Positions 31,853-38,986 of a stretch of DNA of 38,986 nucleotides are shown in pieces (position 1 is the first letter of the stretch; every line of letters starts with the position of its first letter). The stretch is from positions 1-38,986 of the forward strand of contig DFBK01000103.1 in the NCBI GenBank assembly GCA_002366595.1, given 5' to 3'. The stretch comes from Anaerolineales bacterium UBA3082 (GTDB taxonomy: Bacteria > Chloroflexota > Anaerolineae > UBA7937). The notes below the pieces were generated by a model. It did no database searches, was not told the origin of the DNA, and worked only from the letters and a program-made list of their open reading frames with translations. A program made the translations under genes and the position numbers.

Positions 31853-32981
31853 ACCGCCCCTGGTTCTCCAGGTGTTCCTCATAGGTCTCGGCGAAGGCGT
31901 GAGAGCCATCGCCCTTATGGTAGAGGAACATGTAGTTGGTCTCCGCCGGGTTGATGACCGCTTGGATAGAAGCCAAACCAGGGTTACAGATGGGTCCCGG
32001 TGGCAGCCCGGGGTAAAGGTAGGTGTTATAGGGGGAATCGATCTGAGTCATCTCCTCCAGGGAGATGGGACTCTTCCACCATTGTCCCGTCCCCTCTTGA
32101 TAGCCGAGGGCGTACTGGGCTGTGGCATCGGACTCCAAGAGCCAGCCAGCCTCTAGGCGGTTGAGGTAGACGCTGGCGATGATGGGCCGCTCCTCCGGGA
32201 TTCTAGCCTCCCTCTCCACCAAGGAGGCTACGGTGAGCACCTCATGGATACTCATCCCTCGTCTGGCCGCCTCTTGGCGCATCTCCGGCGTGAAGCGGCG
32301 TCCGAAATCGGCAAGCATCATATCGATGATCTGGGCAACCTCGAAATCTGGAGGGAGGCCATAGGTGTCAGGGAAGAGATACCCCTCCAGAGAGACCCCC
32401 TTCGGCCGGTCGCTCAAGAAATCGTATTCGAACTCGCCCTCTCGCACCGTTCTCAGGAACTCCTCAGCCTTGACCAGTTCCCTCTCTTCCAGCATCTCGG
32501 CTATCTCTTCGGTCCGCCATCCCTCGGGGATAGTGATCGTTACCTCAGAAGGACAGCCATGTTGAAGGAGATTGGCGATCTCTTCCAAGGTCATATTGGG
32601 GCGCAACTGGTAGTCGCCGGCCTCTAACTGGCCATCCACCCCCCGATACCGCACCAGAAGGCGAAATAGCCCTGCATCCCCGATAATCTCTGCTCTCTCT
32701 AGACGAGTGGCGATGGTAGCCGCCGTCTCCCCAGGGGTAATGGTGAAAAAAATGGGCATGGAATCATCGCTAGCCGGGCTCTCTATCTCGCCCTGCCGAA
32801 AGCCAAGGTAAAAACCCACAAGAGACCTCTCTAGCGAACTCATCTCTACAGAGATAGTGTTACTCTCGCTCGCCTCCTCTGCAAGAAGGTAGCGCCATCC
32901 TAGAAGGGTGGCTCCTCCCAAAAGGATGAGGACTACAAGAAGCGCCACCGGATAAAGAACTAACGGTCTTTTCAACTCCAC
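31842..32981 (-). CDS. mltG: Endolytic murein transglycosylase MltG
   Basis: 379 aa, with one N-terminal membrane segment (residues 8-30), a LysM-like region (about 75-140: FTITPGETAATIATRL...) and the YceG catalytic domain. The catalytic glutamate lies in VASLVEREARIPEE (E256 or E258), followed by IASVYLNRLEAGWLLESDATAQYALG and the NTYLYPGLPPGPICNPG block. MltG cuts nascent glycan strands and sets their length. ruvX precedes it by 3 bp. The pair ruvX-mltG near alaS is an order also seen in Firmicutes. Confidence 0.96.
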   Translation of the reverse strand: MELKRPLVLYPVALLVVLILLGGATLLGWRYLLAEEASESNTISVEMSSLERSLVGFYLGFRQGEIESPASDDSMPIFFTITPGETAATIATRLERAEIIGDAGLFRLLVRYRGVDGQLEAGDYQLRPNMTLEEIANLLQHGCPSEVTITIPEGWRTEEIAEMLEERELVKAEEFLRTVREGEFEYDFLSDRPKGVSLEGYLFPDTYGLPPDFEVAQIIDMMLADFGRRFTPEMRQEAARRGMSIHEVLTVASLVEREARIPEERPIIASVYLNRLEAGWLLESDATAQYALGYQEGTGQWWKSPISLEEMTQIDSPYNTYLYPGLPPGPICNPGLASIQAVINPAETNYMFLYHKGDGSHAFAETYEEHLENQGRYGE

Positions 32982-32984
32982 CCC

Positions 32985-33392
32985 TTATAATTTGAGGGAG
33001 TCCAAATAATCTTGGAGTATCACCACGGCGGCCACAGCGTCGATGCCCAGTCGTCTTTTCCTCTTACCGCCCTCGGCCAAAGCCCTGGCTGCTCGCACGG
33101 TGCTCAACCTCTCGTCCCAGAGGATCACTGGCAATTCGAGATGAGCCTCTATCTGGGCCGCGAAAGCCTCCGCTTTCTTGGCCTCTTCGCCCGCTGTGCC
33201 GTTTAGACGTCGAGGAAAACCGACCACGATAGCCTCTACCTCGTACTCCTCAGCCAGGCGGGCGATGACCGCCAGGTCCTTCTCCACTGAGCGGCGTTCG
33301 ATCACCTCAATACCCCTGGCCAGCACTCGACTGGGGTCGCTGACCGCAACCCCGATCCTCCGTTCCCCTAAATCGAGGCCCATCAGCCGCAT
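32985..33392 (-). CDS. ruvX: RuvX/YqgF family Holliday-junction resolvase-like protein
   Basis: 135 aa, RNase H fold. MRLMGLDLGERRIGVAVSDP carries the first catalytic aspartate (D7), AIVVGFPRRLNGTAG the middle block, WDERLSTVRAA the glutamate and GIDAVAAVVILQDYLD the last aspartate. In bacteria YqgF processes 16S rRNA 5' ends and is essential in some; Holliday-junction resolution has also been proposed. The stop of the upstream gene and this start are directly adjacent. Confidence 0.95.
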   Translation of the reverse strand: MRLMGLDLGERRIGVAVSDPSRVLARGIEVIERRSVEKDLAVIARLAEEYEVEAIVVGFPRRLNGTAGEEAKKAEAFAAQIEAHLELPVILWDERLSTVRAARALAEGGKRKRRLGIDAVAAVVILQDYLDSLKL

Positions 33393-34931
33393 CTATCTCT
33401 CCTGGGGCATCACGACCAAAGAGATGCGGAAGGGGATCAAAGGCAACCGGGGCCACCAACCAGGCAAGACCTCCACTGAGGGCTCCTCCGCCAGTTCTAA
33501 TCGGCGGCCCAGATAGGCCACCGCGTCGGCTATCGACTTTCCGGTCAGATGCTCCTTTATCTCCCCCTCATCGATCCTCATCATCGTCTGCCCTCGAACG
33601 GTAATCTGGAAGGGAACCTGCTCGCCGCCAGCCTCGGCCACCCCTCCAGGGCTAAACCCTATCTCCTTGGAGAGAAGTTGGAACCCCTCGCTCATCGAAG
33701 ATTCCAGCGCTGCGAGGGCCAGACGGCGCCCGTCTTCCTCAGCGATGGCTATCCCCCTGGCCCAAACACGCATATCTAAGGTAAGAGAATCCGCCACCTC
33801 CTCTACGAACTTATCATAGGTCTCCGTAAGGACGATCAACTCTACCGACTCAGGCGGCAGGTAGGCTCCCTCCAGCCGGGAGACCAGCGTATTATACCCT
33901 TCCTGCTTGAGCCGCCGCATCAACATATCTTTCACTTGTTCTTTGCTCTCGTTAGTCACATAGGAGACCTGCTTCATGGTACCACCCTGGGTAGGGGAGT
34001 CGTTGATCACGTTCACCTGCAAGGCTATCGTCCCCTCTACCCGGTTAATGGTCCAGGCGGGGACGTTGCCACTGGGCCCAGGCTCCAAAGCCTCCACCAT
34101 CACCCGGGCCCGTCCCCCTGCCACAGGCGGTAGGGAGACATCCTCTGAGGTATGGAACCCTACGCTTGTACCCGCGCTGGTGCTGACCACGGTACCGGAG
34201 ATAACGGTGGTGGCTTCGCTTCTCTTATTGATGAAGATCACCTCCCCCTGAGCGTAGCCATCGGGGACATCCTTCTTGGCGGTGCAAGCGATCTGCTCCC
34301 GGCCTGTAATCTCCACCTCCTTGATGGTCGCGGGCAAGATCAAGTTCATAAGATCTATCTCCTCCAGATTCGGATCCGCTCGCACCGTCAGCGTCTCTTC
34401 CAAAGGGTAGGTTAAGGGCTTAAGAGTAACGGTGGCGCTAGGGACGAAAAGCCAGAAGCCGGCCAAAAGAAGGAGGAAGACACTTCCCAGGAGGCCGAAG
34501 AAGAGAACGGCCTCCCCTCGTTGCATGGCTACTTTTCCCCTGGGATCCTGTAAGGAAGTCGGTCGCGTTGGAGCACGGCGGCCTTTCTCGGGAAGGAGCC
34601 TCTTCGGGCGAGGGCGGCGAGGGGGCCAACGGCTCCTTTGAGCCCTCTCCACTGAGGGGAAAGTAGGGAAACCCACTTCTCGAGCCGATGTTCCTAGGGT
34701 TCGATCTCGGGTGACCAAAGCCACCCTTATGGGGGAATCATCCATCAGCCGCTCCAAAAGCCTGAGGTGCACCCTGTTTTTGAGCCCTCGACAATTAGGA
34801 GGTACTACCAGGATGACCTTCCCTGCCTGAGCAACGGATAGACGATGGCGTATGGTGGCAAAGTCATCATCGGCTTCGAGGTAGATCACTTGCTGCGCCG
34901 TGGCATCGATCCGAGGTTTAGATAGCCTCAT
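33393..34931 (-). CDS. Chloroflexota-type 'baseplate J/gp47-like' single-pass membrane protein
   Basis: 512 aa. Residues 1-85 (IYLEADDDFATIRHRLSVAQAGKVILVVPP, then LVTRDRTLGTSAREVGFPTF) form a small Rossmann-like domain seen in a group of Chloroflexota and actinobacterial proteins commonly labelled baseplate J. A basic, low-complexity linker follows, then a membrane helix (about residues 146-165, FFGLLGSVFLLLLAGFWLF) and an extracellular beta-rich part with the block VEITGREQIACTAKKDVPDGYAQGEVIFINK. There are no phage genes nearby, so the phage label is not meaningful. It lies between alaS and ruvX and may have an envelope role. The linker contains a copy of a dispersed DNA repeat (34542-34563). 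Confidence 0.75.
   Translation of the reverse strand: MRLSKPRIDATAQQVIYLEADDDFATIRHRLSVAQAGKVILVVPPNCRGLKNRVHLRLLERLMDDSPIRVALVTRDRTLGTSAREVGFPTFPSVERAQRSRWPPRRPRPKRLLPEKGRRAPTRPTSLQDPRGKVAMQRGEAVLFFGLLGSVFLLLLAGFWLFVPSATVTLKPLTYPLEETLTVRADPNLEEIDLMNLILPATIKEVEITGREQIACTAKKDVPDGYAQGEVIFINKRSEATTVISGTVVSTSAGTSVGFHTSEDVSLPPVAGGRARVMVEALEPGPSGNVPAWTINRVEGTIALQVNVINDSPTQGGTMKQVSYVTNESKEQVKDMLMRRLKQEGYNTLVSRLEGAYLPPESVELIVLTETYDKFVEEVADSLTLDMRVWARGIAIAEEDGRRLALAALESSMSEGFQLLSKEIGFSPGGVAEAGGEQVPFQITVRGQTMMRIDEGEIKEHLTGKSIADAVAYLGRRLELAEEPSVEVLPGWWPRLPLIPFRISLVVMPQER
34542..34563 (-). repeat. Copy C of the dispersed repeat, inside a coding region
   Basis: On the minus strand this reads ACCGACT followed by TCCTTACAGGATCCC, matching the intergenic copy at 12138-12160 at 20 positions with a single gap; 15 bases (TCCTTACAGGATCCC) are identical. 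It encodes the TSLQDPRG part of the linker between the N-terminal domain and the membrane helix. Confidence 0.6.
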
Positions 34932-35012
34932 CTCTCAAAAGGACGCCGGTATCCCGACGTCAACCCCTGCCTCCCTGAACTAAAGTTCCCAAGCCCCCTA
35001 CCCCTCTCTATT

Positions 35013-37673
35013 TTATAACCTTTCTGCTAGGAACCCTTCTGCCGCAGCCAGCGCTTCTTGGAGTTTGCTGGCATCTCGCCCGCCAGCCTGAGCCAGGGTA
35101 GCACGTCCCCCTCCTCCACCACCCACTAGGCTGGCTACCTCCTTCGCCAACCAGTCGGCTCTCAAACCCCGCTCTACCAAGTCTGGCGTCACGGCAGCCA
35201 CAAGACTGGGCTTGCCATCTAGAACGGCCCCCAGAACTACGACCACAGAACTGAGGCGATCCCTCACCCAATCGGTCATCTCCCGCAGGGATTCGATATC
35301 ATCTGCTCGCACCTCTGCAGCCAACAGTTTGACCCCCTTTACCTCCGTCACTTTCTCCAGAAGGGAATCGACCTCGCTTCTCGCCTTCTCCCGCCTGAGG
35401 CGCGCCACTTCCCTCTCTCTTTCCTTCAACGATTCTAGCAGGGAAGCGACTTTATCCTCCACCTCCGTAGGCGGCACTTGCAATCTGTCAGCCACCTGGA
35501 CTAATGTGGCTAGCGCTTCTTGCATATACCGCTCCGCCCCACGCCCGGTGAGGGCCTCAATCCGCCGCAGGCCAGCGCCTATGCTCTCCTCGCCAACGAT
35601 ATGGAAGAGGCCTATCTCGCCGGTAGCCTTAAGATGGGTCCCTCCGCATAGTTCTTTAGTGTAGTCGTCGATGCTCACCACTCGCACCCGGTCGCCATAC
35701 TTCTCCCCGAAGATAGCCACCGCCCCGGCGGCTATCGCCTTATCATAATCCATCACCTGGGTGGTGACCGGTAGGTTCTCTCTGATCTTGGCGTTGATGC
35801 GCTGCTCGATCTCCCTCAACTCCTCGGGGGTCAAAGCGGCCATATGGGTGAAGTCGAAACGGAGCCTATCGGGAGCCACAAGAGAGCCTGACTGGCGCGC
35901 ATGCCCTCCTAAAACCTCCCGCAAAGCCTTATGCAAAAGATGGGTAGCCGTATGGTTGCGCATTATGTCAAGGCGACGCTCTTCGTCAACGACGGCGGTG
36001 ACCTCATGGCCGACCCTAAGGCTCCCTGCCTCGACCTGGCCGTAGTGGACGATAAGCCCCGCCAACGGGCTCTGGGTGTCTTCCACTCGTATTCTGCCAT
36101 CTGAGCCGATTAGTACCCCGGTATCTGCCACCTGCCCACCAGCCTCGGCATAGAAAGGAGTTATGTCAAGGATAACCTCAACCTCGTCTCCGGCCTGGAC
36201 CTCATCCACCGCCTCCCCACCCTGAACTAGGGCCAACACGCGAGATAAAGCCTCTAAGGTCTTATACCCTACGAATTCAGTGGCTGGAAGATCGAGTCTC
36301 TGGTATATCTCATTTTGGCTACCCAGGCCAAATGTGGCCGCGGCCCGTGCCCGCTCCTGCTGGGCGGCCATAGCCTCCTCATACCCCTCCTCGTCGATAG
36401 TCAAGCCGTGCTCCCCGGCTATCTCCCGGGTGAAATCGGGGGGCAACCCATAGGTATCGTAGAGACGGAAGACATCCTGGCCGGAGATGACCCCTCTCTG
36501 GACCACTTCCGGATCCTCCAGGAGGGCGACAAGAAGATGGGTACCTGTATCCAGAGTTTGTCGGAACCTCTCCTCCTCGGCGGTCATTACCTGGACTACG
36601 AACTCCGCTCTATCGATGAGTTCCGGATATGCCTCTCCCATGAGGTCAGATACCATCCCCGCCATCTCTCCCAGGAACGGCTTTTCCTGACCCAGGTGAC
36701 GGCCATGATAGATCGCCTTGCGCAGAACCCTTCTCAAAACATACCCCCGCCCCTCATTGGCGGGCATCACCCCATCGGCTATGAGAAAAGTGGCCGCTCG
36801 GCTATGCTCGGCGATGATGCGCAAGGAGCGGTCGCTTCCCTCGGGATACTTTACGTACGCCTCGTGGGAGCCGTATTCCACCCCCACCAGTTCTGCTGCC
36901 CGCTCAACCAGAGGGTAAAAGAGGTCCGTCTCATAGATGGAGGAGGCCCCTTGCATCACCACCGCCGTCCGCTCCAAACCCATCCCCGTGTCGATATTCT
37001 GCTCCGGCAAGGGCGTAAGTTCTCCAGCCTCATCTTGATGGTACTGCATAAAGACCAGGTTCCAGAGTTCCAAGTAGCGATCGCAATAGGGGCAATTAGG
37101 GGCACAATCGGAACGGCCGCAGCCATGCTCCTCCCCTCGGTCGTAGAATATCTCGGAGTCAGGCCCGCAGGGGCCGGTCTCTCCCGCTGGCCCCCACCAG
37201 TTCTCGCTCTTTCCGAAACGGAGGATGCGCGCCTCTGGTACCCCGATCTTCATCCACAGCTCCTGGGCTTCATCGTCATCTAGATAGATGGTTATCCAGA
37301 GGCGGTCTGGGGGAAGACTAAGGTCCCGGGTGACGAACTCCCAAGCCAACTCTATAGCCCCTTCTTTGAAATAGTCGCCGATGGAGAAGTTCCCCAGCAT
37401 CTCAAAGAAGGTAAGATGGCTCTCATCCCCCACTAGGTCGATATCGGTGGTGCGGAAACATTTCTGACAGGAGGCCAAACGCCTGTGAGTGGGGGGCTCC
37501 TGGCCAGAGAAGTAGGGCTTGAACTGGACCATGCCTGCACTGGTGAAAAGCAGAGTGGGGTCCCTCTCCGGAACCAAGGAGGAACTGCGCATCACTAGGT
37601 GTCCTTTTCGGGCGAAAAAGTCCAAGAACGCTTTTCGTATCTCCGGACTGGTTGTCGGCCTGGTCACCACCAT
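35013..37673 (-). CDS. alaS: Alanyl-tRNA synthetase
   Basis: 886 aa, full length. The class II core begins with IRKAFLDFFARKGHLVMRSSSLVP and LFTSAGMVQFKPYFSG, with the WWGPAGETGPCGPDSEIFYDRG block and the GMGLERTAVVMQG block (motif 3). The editing domain has HTATHLLHKALREVLG and CGGTHLKATGEIG, the zinc-binding HxxxH and CxxxH. A C-Ala domain with GGGGGGRATLAQAGG ends the protein. A cytoplasmic enzyme that charges tRNA-Ala and clears serine and glycine mischarges. ATG 37673 has AAAGGA upstream, with a promoter at 37700-37728. It heads the long minus-strand cluster; the 81 bp to the next gene show nothing else. Confidence 0.98.
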   Translation of the reverse strand: MVVTRPTTSPEIRKAFLDFFARKGHLVMRSSSLVPERDPTLLFTSAGMVQFKPYFSGQEPPTHRRLASCQKCFRTTDIDLVGDESHLTFFEMLGNFSIGDYFKEGAIELAWEFVTRDLSLPPDRLWITIYLDDDEAQELWMKIGVPEARILRFGKSENWWGPAGETGPCGPDSEIFYDRGEEHGCGRSDCAPNCPYCDRYLELWNLVFMQYHQDEAGELTPLPEQNIDTGMGLERTAVVMQGASSIYETDLFYPLVERAAELVGVEYGSHEAYVKYPEGSDRSLRIIAEHSRAATFLIADGVMPANEGRGYVLRRVLRKAIYHGRHLGQEKPFLGEMAGMVSDLMGEAYPELIDRAEFVVQVMTAEEERFRQTLDTGTHLLVALLEDPEVVQRGVISGQDVFRLYDTYGLPPDFTREIAGEHGLTIDEEGYEEAMAAQQERARAAATFGLGSQNEIYQRLDLPATEFVGYKTLEALSRVLALVQGGEAVDEVQAGDEVEVILDITPFYAEAGGQVADTGVLIGSDGRIRVEDTQSPLAGLIVHYGQVEAGSLRVGHEVTAVVDEERRLDIMRNHTATHLLHKALREVLGGHARQSGSLVAPDRLRFDFTHMAALTPEELREIEQRINAKIRENLPVTTQVMDYDKAIAAGAVAIFGEKYGDRVRVVSIDDYTKELCGGTHLKATGEIGLFHIVGEESIGAGLRRIEALTGRGAERYMQEALATLVQVADRLQVPPTEVEDKVASLLESLKEREREVARLRREKARSEVDSLLEKVTEVKGVKLLAAEVRADDIESLREMTDWVRDRLSSVVVVLGAVLDGKPSLVAAVTPDLVERGLRADWLAKEVASLVGGGGGGRATLAQAGGRDASKLQEALAAAEGFLAERL

Positions 37674-37699
37674 TATCCTTTCTACATCAAGTATTGAAA

Positions 37700-37728
37700 A
37701 TTCTATGGCAACTCCTCCTCAATGTCAA
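37700..37728 (-). promoter_or_regulatory. Promoter of alaS
   Basis: Minus strand TTGACA (37723-37728), 17-bp spacer, TAGAAT (37700-37705). The -35 box stands back to back with that of the divergent solenoid gene, only 3 bp apart. Confidence 0.75.
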
Positions 37729-37731
37729 ACC

Positions 37732-37760
37732 TTGACGAACCATCAATATTAGGGTAGAAT
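37732..37760 (+). promoter_or_regulatory. Promoter of the solenoid protein/bL25 operon
   Basis: TTGACG (37732-37737), 17-bp spacer, TAGAAT (37755-37760); AAGGGG precedes ATG 37793. Confidence 0.75.
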
Positions 37761-37792
37761 TTTGATTATCATGAAGGAAAAGGGGTCTTGCT

Positions 37793-38305
37793 ATGACTGG
37801 TGAAGAGGTATCTGGCGTGGAACTGGCGGTTCTGGAAAACGAATTAGTGGGAGATGTCACCGCTAACAGTGTGGAGATGACTCAGAGCGGGGCCCAGACC
37901 GTTAGGGCCCAAGAGGTTCGCCTTCACCAATCGGGTACCCAGTCGATCGAGGCGGAGAAGGTAACCATCCGGCAAGGTGGCGCTCAGTATATCCAGGGTG
38001 GAGAGGTAAACCTGAGTCAGGGTGGGGCTTTGGCTGTACGAGGCGAGACGATCGCTCTCGAGCGTTCGGGAGCGCTCATAATCTCTGGGCAGGAGGTGGA
38101 GGTAAACCGAGGCGGCGCTGGGGTCCTGGTAGCGGGGAAGATCAAAGCCGATGAGGTCAGAAGCATATTTATCGCCAGCGGCCCCATCGAGGGTTCAGTG
38201 ACCACTATGATGGATCAGAAATCAGCCCTGGCCTTAGGTGCTGCCCTGGGTGCTAGCCTGGCCTTCATCTATGCTTTAAGGAGCATATTCACGAGGAGAG
38301 ATTGA
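37793..38305 (+). CDS. Beta-solenoid repeat protein with C-terminal membrane anchor
   Basis: 170 aa, no family recognised. Residues 25-114 are six exact-length tandem repeats of 15 residues with the pattern x-x-V-x-(L/I/M/V)-x-(Q/R)-(S/G)-G-(A/T)-x-x-(I/V)-x-(A/G); examples are QEVRLHQSGTQSIEA and GEVNLSQGGALAVRG. The regular hydrophobic and glycine spacing predicts a beta-solenoid. A membrane helix follows (about residues 144-162, SALALGAALGASLAFIYAL) and a short RRD tail, so the protein is a tail-anchored rod. It has its own promoter, and its stop overlaps the bL25 start (TGATG). The repeat length of 15 differs from bactofilins. A scaffold or polymer role is possible but not shown. Confidence 0.8.
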   Translation: MTGEEVSGVELAVLENELVGDVTANSVEMTQSGAQTVRAQEVRLHQSGTQSIEAEKVTIRQGGAQYIQGGEVNLSQGGALAVRGETIALERSGALIISGQEVEVNRGGAGVLVAGKIKADEVRSIFIASGPIEGSVTTMMDQKSALALGAALGASLAFIYALRSIFTRRD

Positions 38306-38976
38306 TGGAAGAGATAGAATTGAGGGCTCAGAAGCGGGAGATCATGGGCAAACAGGTGAAGCAACTGCGAGGGCAGGGACTCGTCCCCGCCATCCTCTAC
38401 GGCCATAGGACGGAGCCCCTTCCATTACAGATCGAAGAGCGAAGCCTACGATGGGTCCTAGAGCGGGTGGGGAGCCATCATCTGATCACCCTTCGGGTGG
38501 GAGATGACAAGGAGCCAAAGATGACCCTGGCTCGCGAGGTGCAGTTAGACCCTATCACCCATGCCCTCCTGCATGTAGATTTCTATGAGGTGGTGATGAC
38601 AGAGAAAATCACCACCGAGGTCCCTCTAGTGTTTATAGGCCACTCTCCCGTGGCGGAGAAACGAGAGGGCATCCTCGTTCGCGGACTCGATTCCGTGGAA
38701 GTGGAGTGCTTACCCACCAACCTCATAGAGTCGATAGAGGTGAACCTAGGGGATCTGGTCGAGATAGACCAGGCCATACTGGTGGGCGACCTTACAGTTG
38801 ACGCCGACGTGGAGATCCTCATTGATAAGGAAGAGGTGGTAGCCCAGATCTTGCCTCTCAGAGTGGAGGAGGTAGTCGAAGAGGTGGTGCCCAGCGAGGT
38901 GGAGATCATACCCCGAGAGAGGGAAGAGGCAGAGGGGAGAGAAGAGGAGCCTCCCGAAGAAGTTGAAGAAGAGTGA
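38305..38976 (+). CDS. rplY: 50S ribosomal protein bL25 (Ctc/general stress form)
   Basis: 223 aa from ATG 38305, preceded by GAGGAGAG and overlapping the previous stop by one base. The N-terminal L25 domain (ELRAQKREIMGKQVKQLRGQG, LVPAILYGH) binds 5S rRNA; the C-terminal TL5/Ctc domain (ITTEVPLVFIGHSPV..., EVECLPTNLIESIEVNLGDL) follows. The last 45 residues are a strongly acidic tail (EVVEEVVPSEVEII..., EEPPEEVEEE), common in Ctc-type bL25. The longer Ctc form is linked to stress in Bacillus. pth, its frequent neighbour, is not visible before the window ends ten bases later. Confidence 0.95.
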   Translation: MEEIELRAQKREIMGKQVKQLRGQGLVPAILYGHRTEPLPLQIEERSLRWVLERVGSHHLITLRVGDDKEPKMTLAREVQLDPITHALLHVDFYEVVMTEKITTEVPLVFIGHSPVAEKREGILVRGLDSVEVECLPTNLIESIEVNLGDLVEIDQAILVGDLTVDADVEILIDKEEVVAQILPLRVEEVVEEVVPSEVEIIPREREEAEGREEEPPEEVEEE

Positions 38977-38986
38977 ACCTGGGACG

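Noticed and set aside
33393..34931. Prophage, suggested by the 'baseplate J' family label
   Set aside because: No other phage gene nearby; the protein has a membrane helix, and the locus is the conserved alaS-ruvX-mltG neighbourhood.
36315..37283. A 322-codon open frame antisense to alaS
   Set aside because: Shadow of the alaS reading frame, without a ribosome site or any familiar protein pattern.
1..38986. tRNA or rRNA genes, CRISPR arrays, intact insertion sequences
   Set aside because: I looked for cloverleaf-like arms, regular direct repeats and transposase frames and found none that could be supported by eye; tRNAscan-type and IS searches were not possible here.

Overview
The window is a moderately GC-rich bacterial chromosome segment, most likely from the Chloroflexota (an Anaerolineae-like or related lineage). 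This is inferred from gene families and order, not from a marker tree. The signs are an archaeal/eukaryotic-type prolyl-tRNA synthetase, a stand-alone EF-G-2-type GTPase, the alaS / 'baseplate J-like' membrane protein / ruvX / mltG order, an ABC-2 permease joined to a SpoIIM domain, and many short GC-rich intergenic inverted repeats. Clear promoters have a TTGAC(A/G/C) -35 box, a 17-bp spacer and very often TAGAAT as the -10 box. No tRNA, rRNA, CRISPR array or intact insertion sequence was seen.

Layout. 1-895: the 3' end of a lytic transglycosylase gene converges on a CDP-alcohol phosphatidyltransferase. 896-4092: an accessory island holding a decayed copy of that transferase, a DUF5677-like (possibly HEPN-related) protein and an OLD-family ATPase/Toprim nuclease, a plausible two-gene defence cassette. 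4093-9246: ligA, then (own promoter) a membrane protein, an ABC ATPase and the ABC-2/SpoIIM fusion. 9298-12281: an HtrA remnant, a MarR regulator with a well-formed promoter and operator repeats, a GIY-YIG/DUF123 gene, a PlsC-like protein without the usual catalytic histidine, and two repeat-rich spacers. 12282-18299: proS, EF-G-2, TPR protein, GAF histidine kinase and a 73-aa protein. 18434-21345: an operon of DUF362, LPTM-type membrane protein and PHP-domain protein. 21601-23082: an orphan PLP enzyme of the TrpB fold.

23308-37673 is almost wholly minus strand. In transcription order it holds alaS, the baseplate-J-like gene, ruvX, mltG, a solute-binding lipoprotein, an M49-type metallopeptidase, a Lon-family protease, a wrecked glycosyltransferase gene, deoxynucleoside kinase A, satD, a DUF3307 membrane protein and deoxynucleoside kinase B. 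37793-38976 reads the other way from a promoter back to back with that of alaS: a six-repeat beta-solenoid protein with a C-terminal membrane anchor, translationally coupled to ribosomal protein bL25.

The most interesting candidate system is the satD-DUF3307 module between the two deoxynucleoside kinases. SatD here reads as a domain resembling class III nucleotidyl cyclases plus a C-terminal helix-turn-helix. The promoter of the adjacent membrane protein is overlaid by two 18-bp palindromes and flanked by a third inverted repeat. This looks like a self-contained sensing and regulation circuit. Second is the DUF5677-OLD pair, and third the solenoid protein coupled to bL25.
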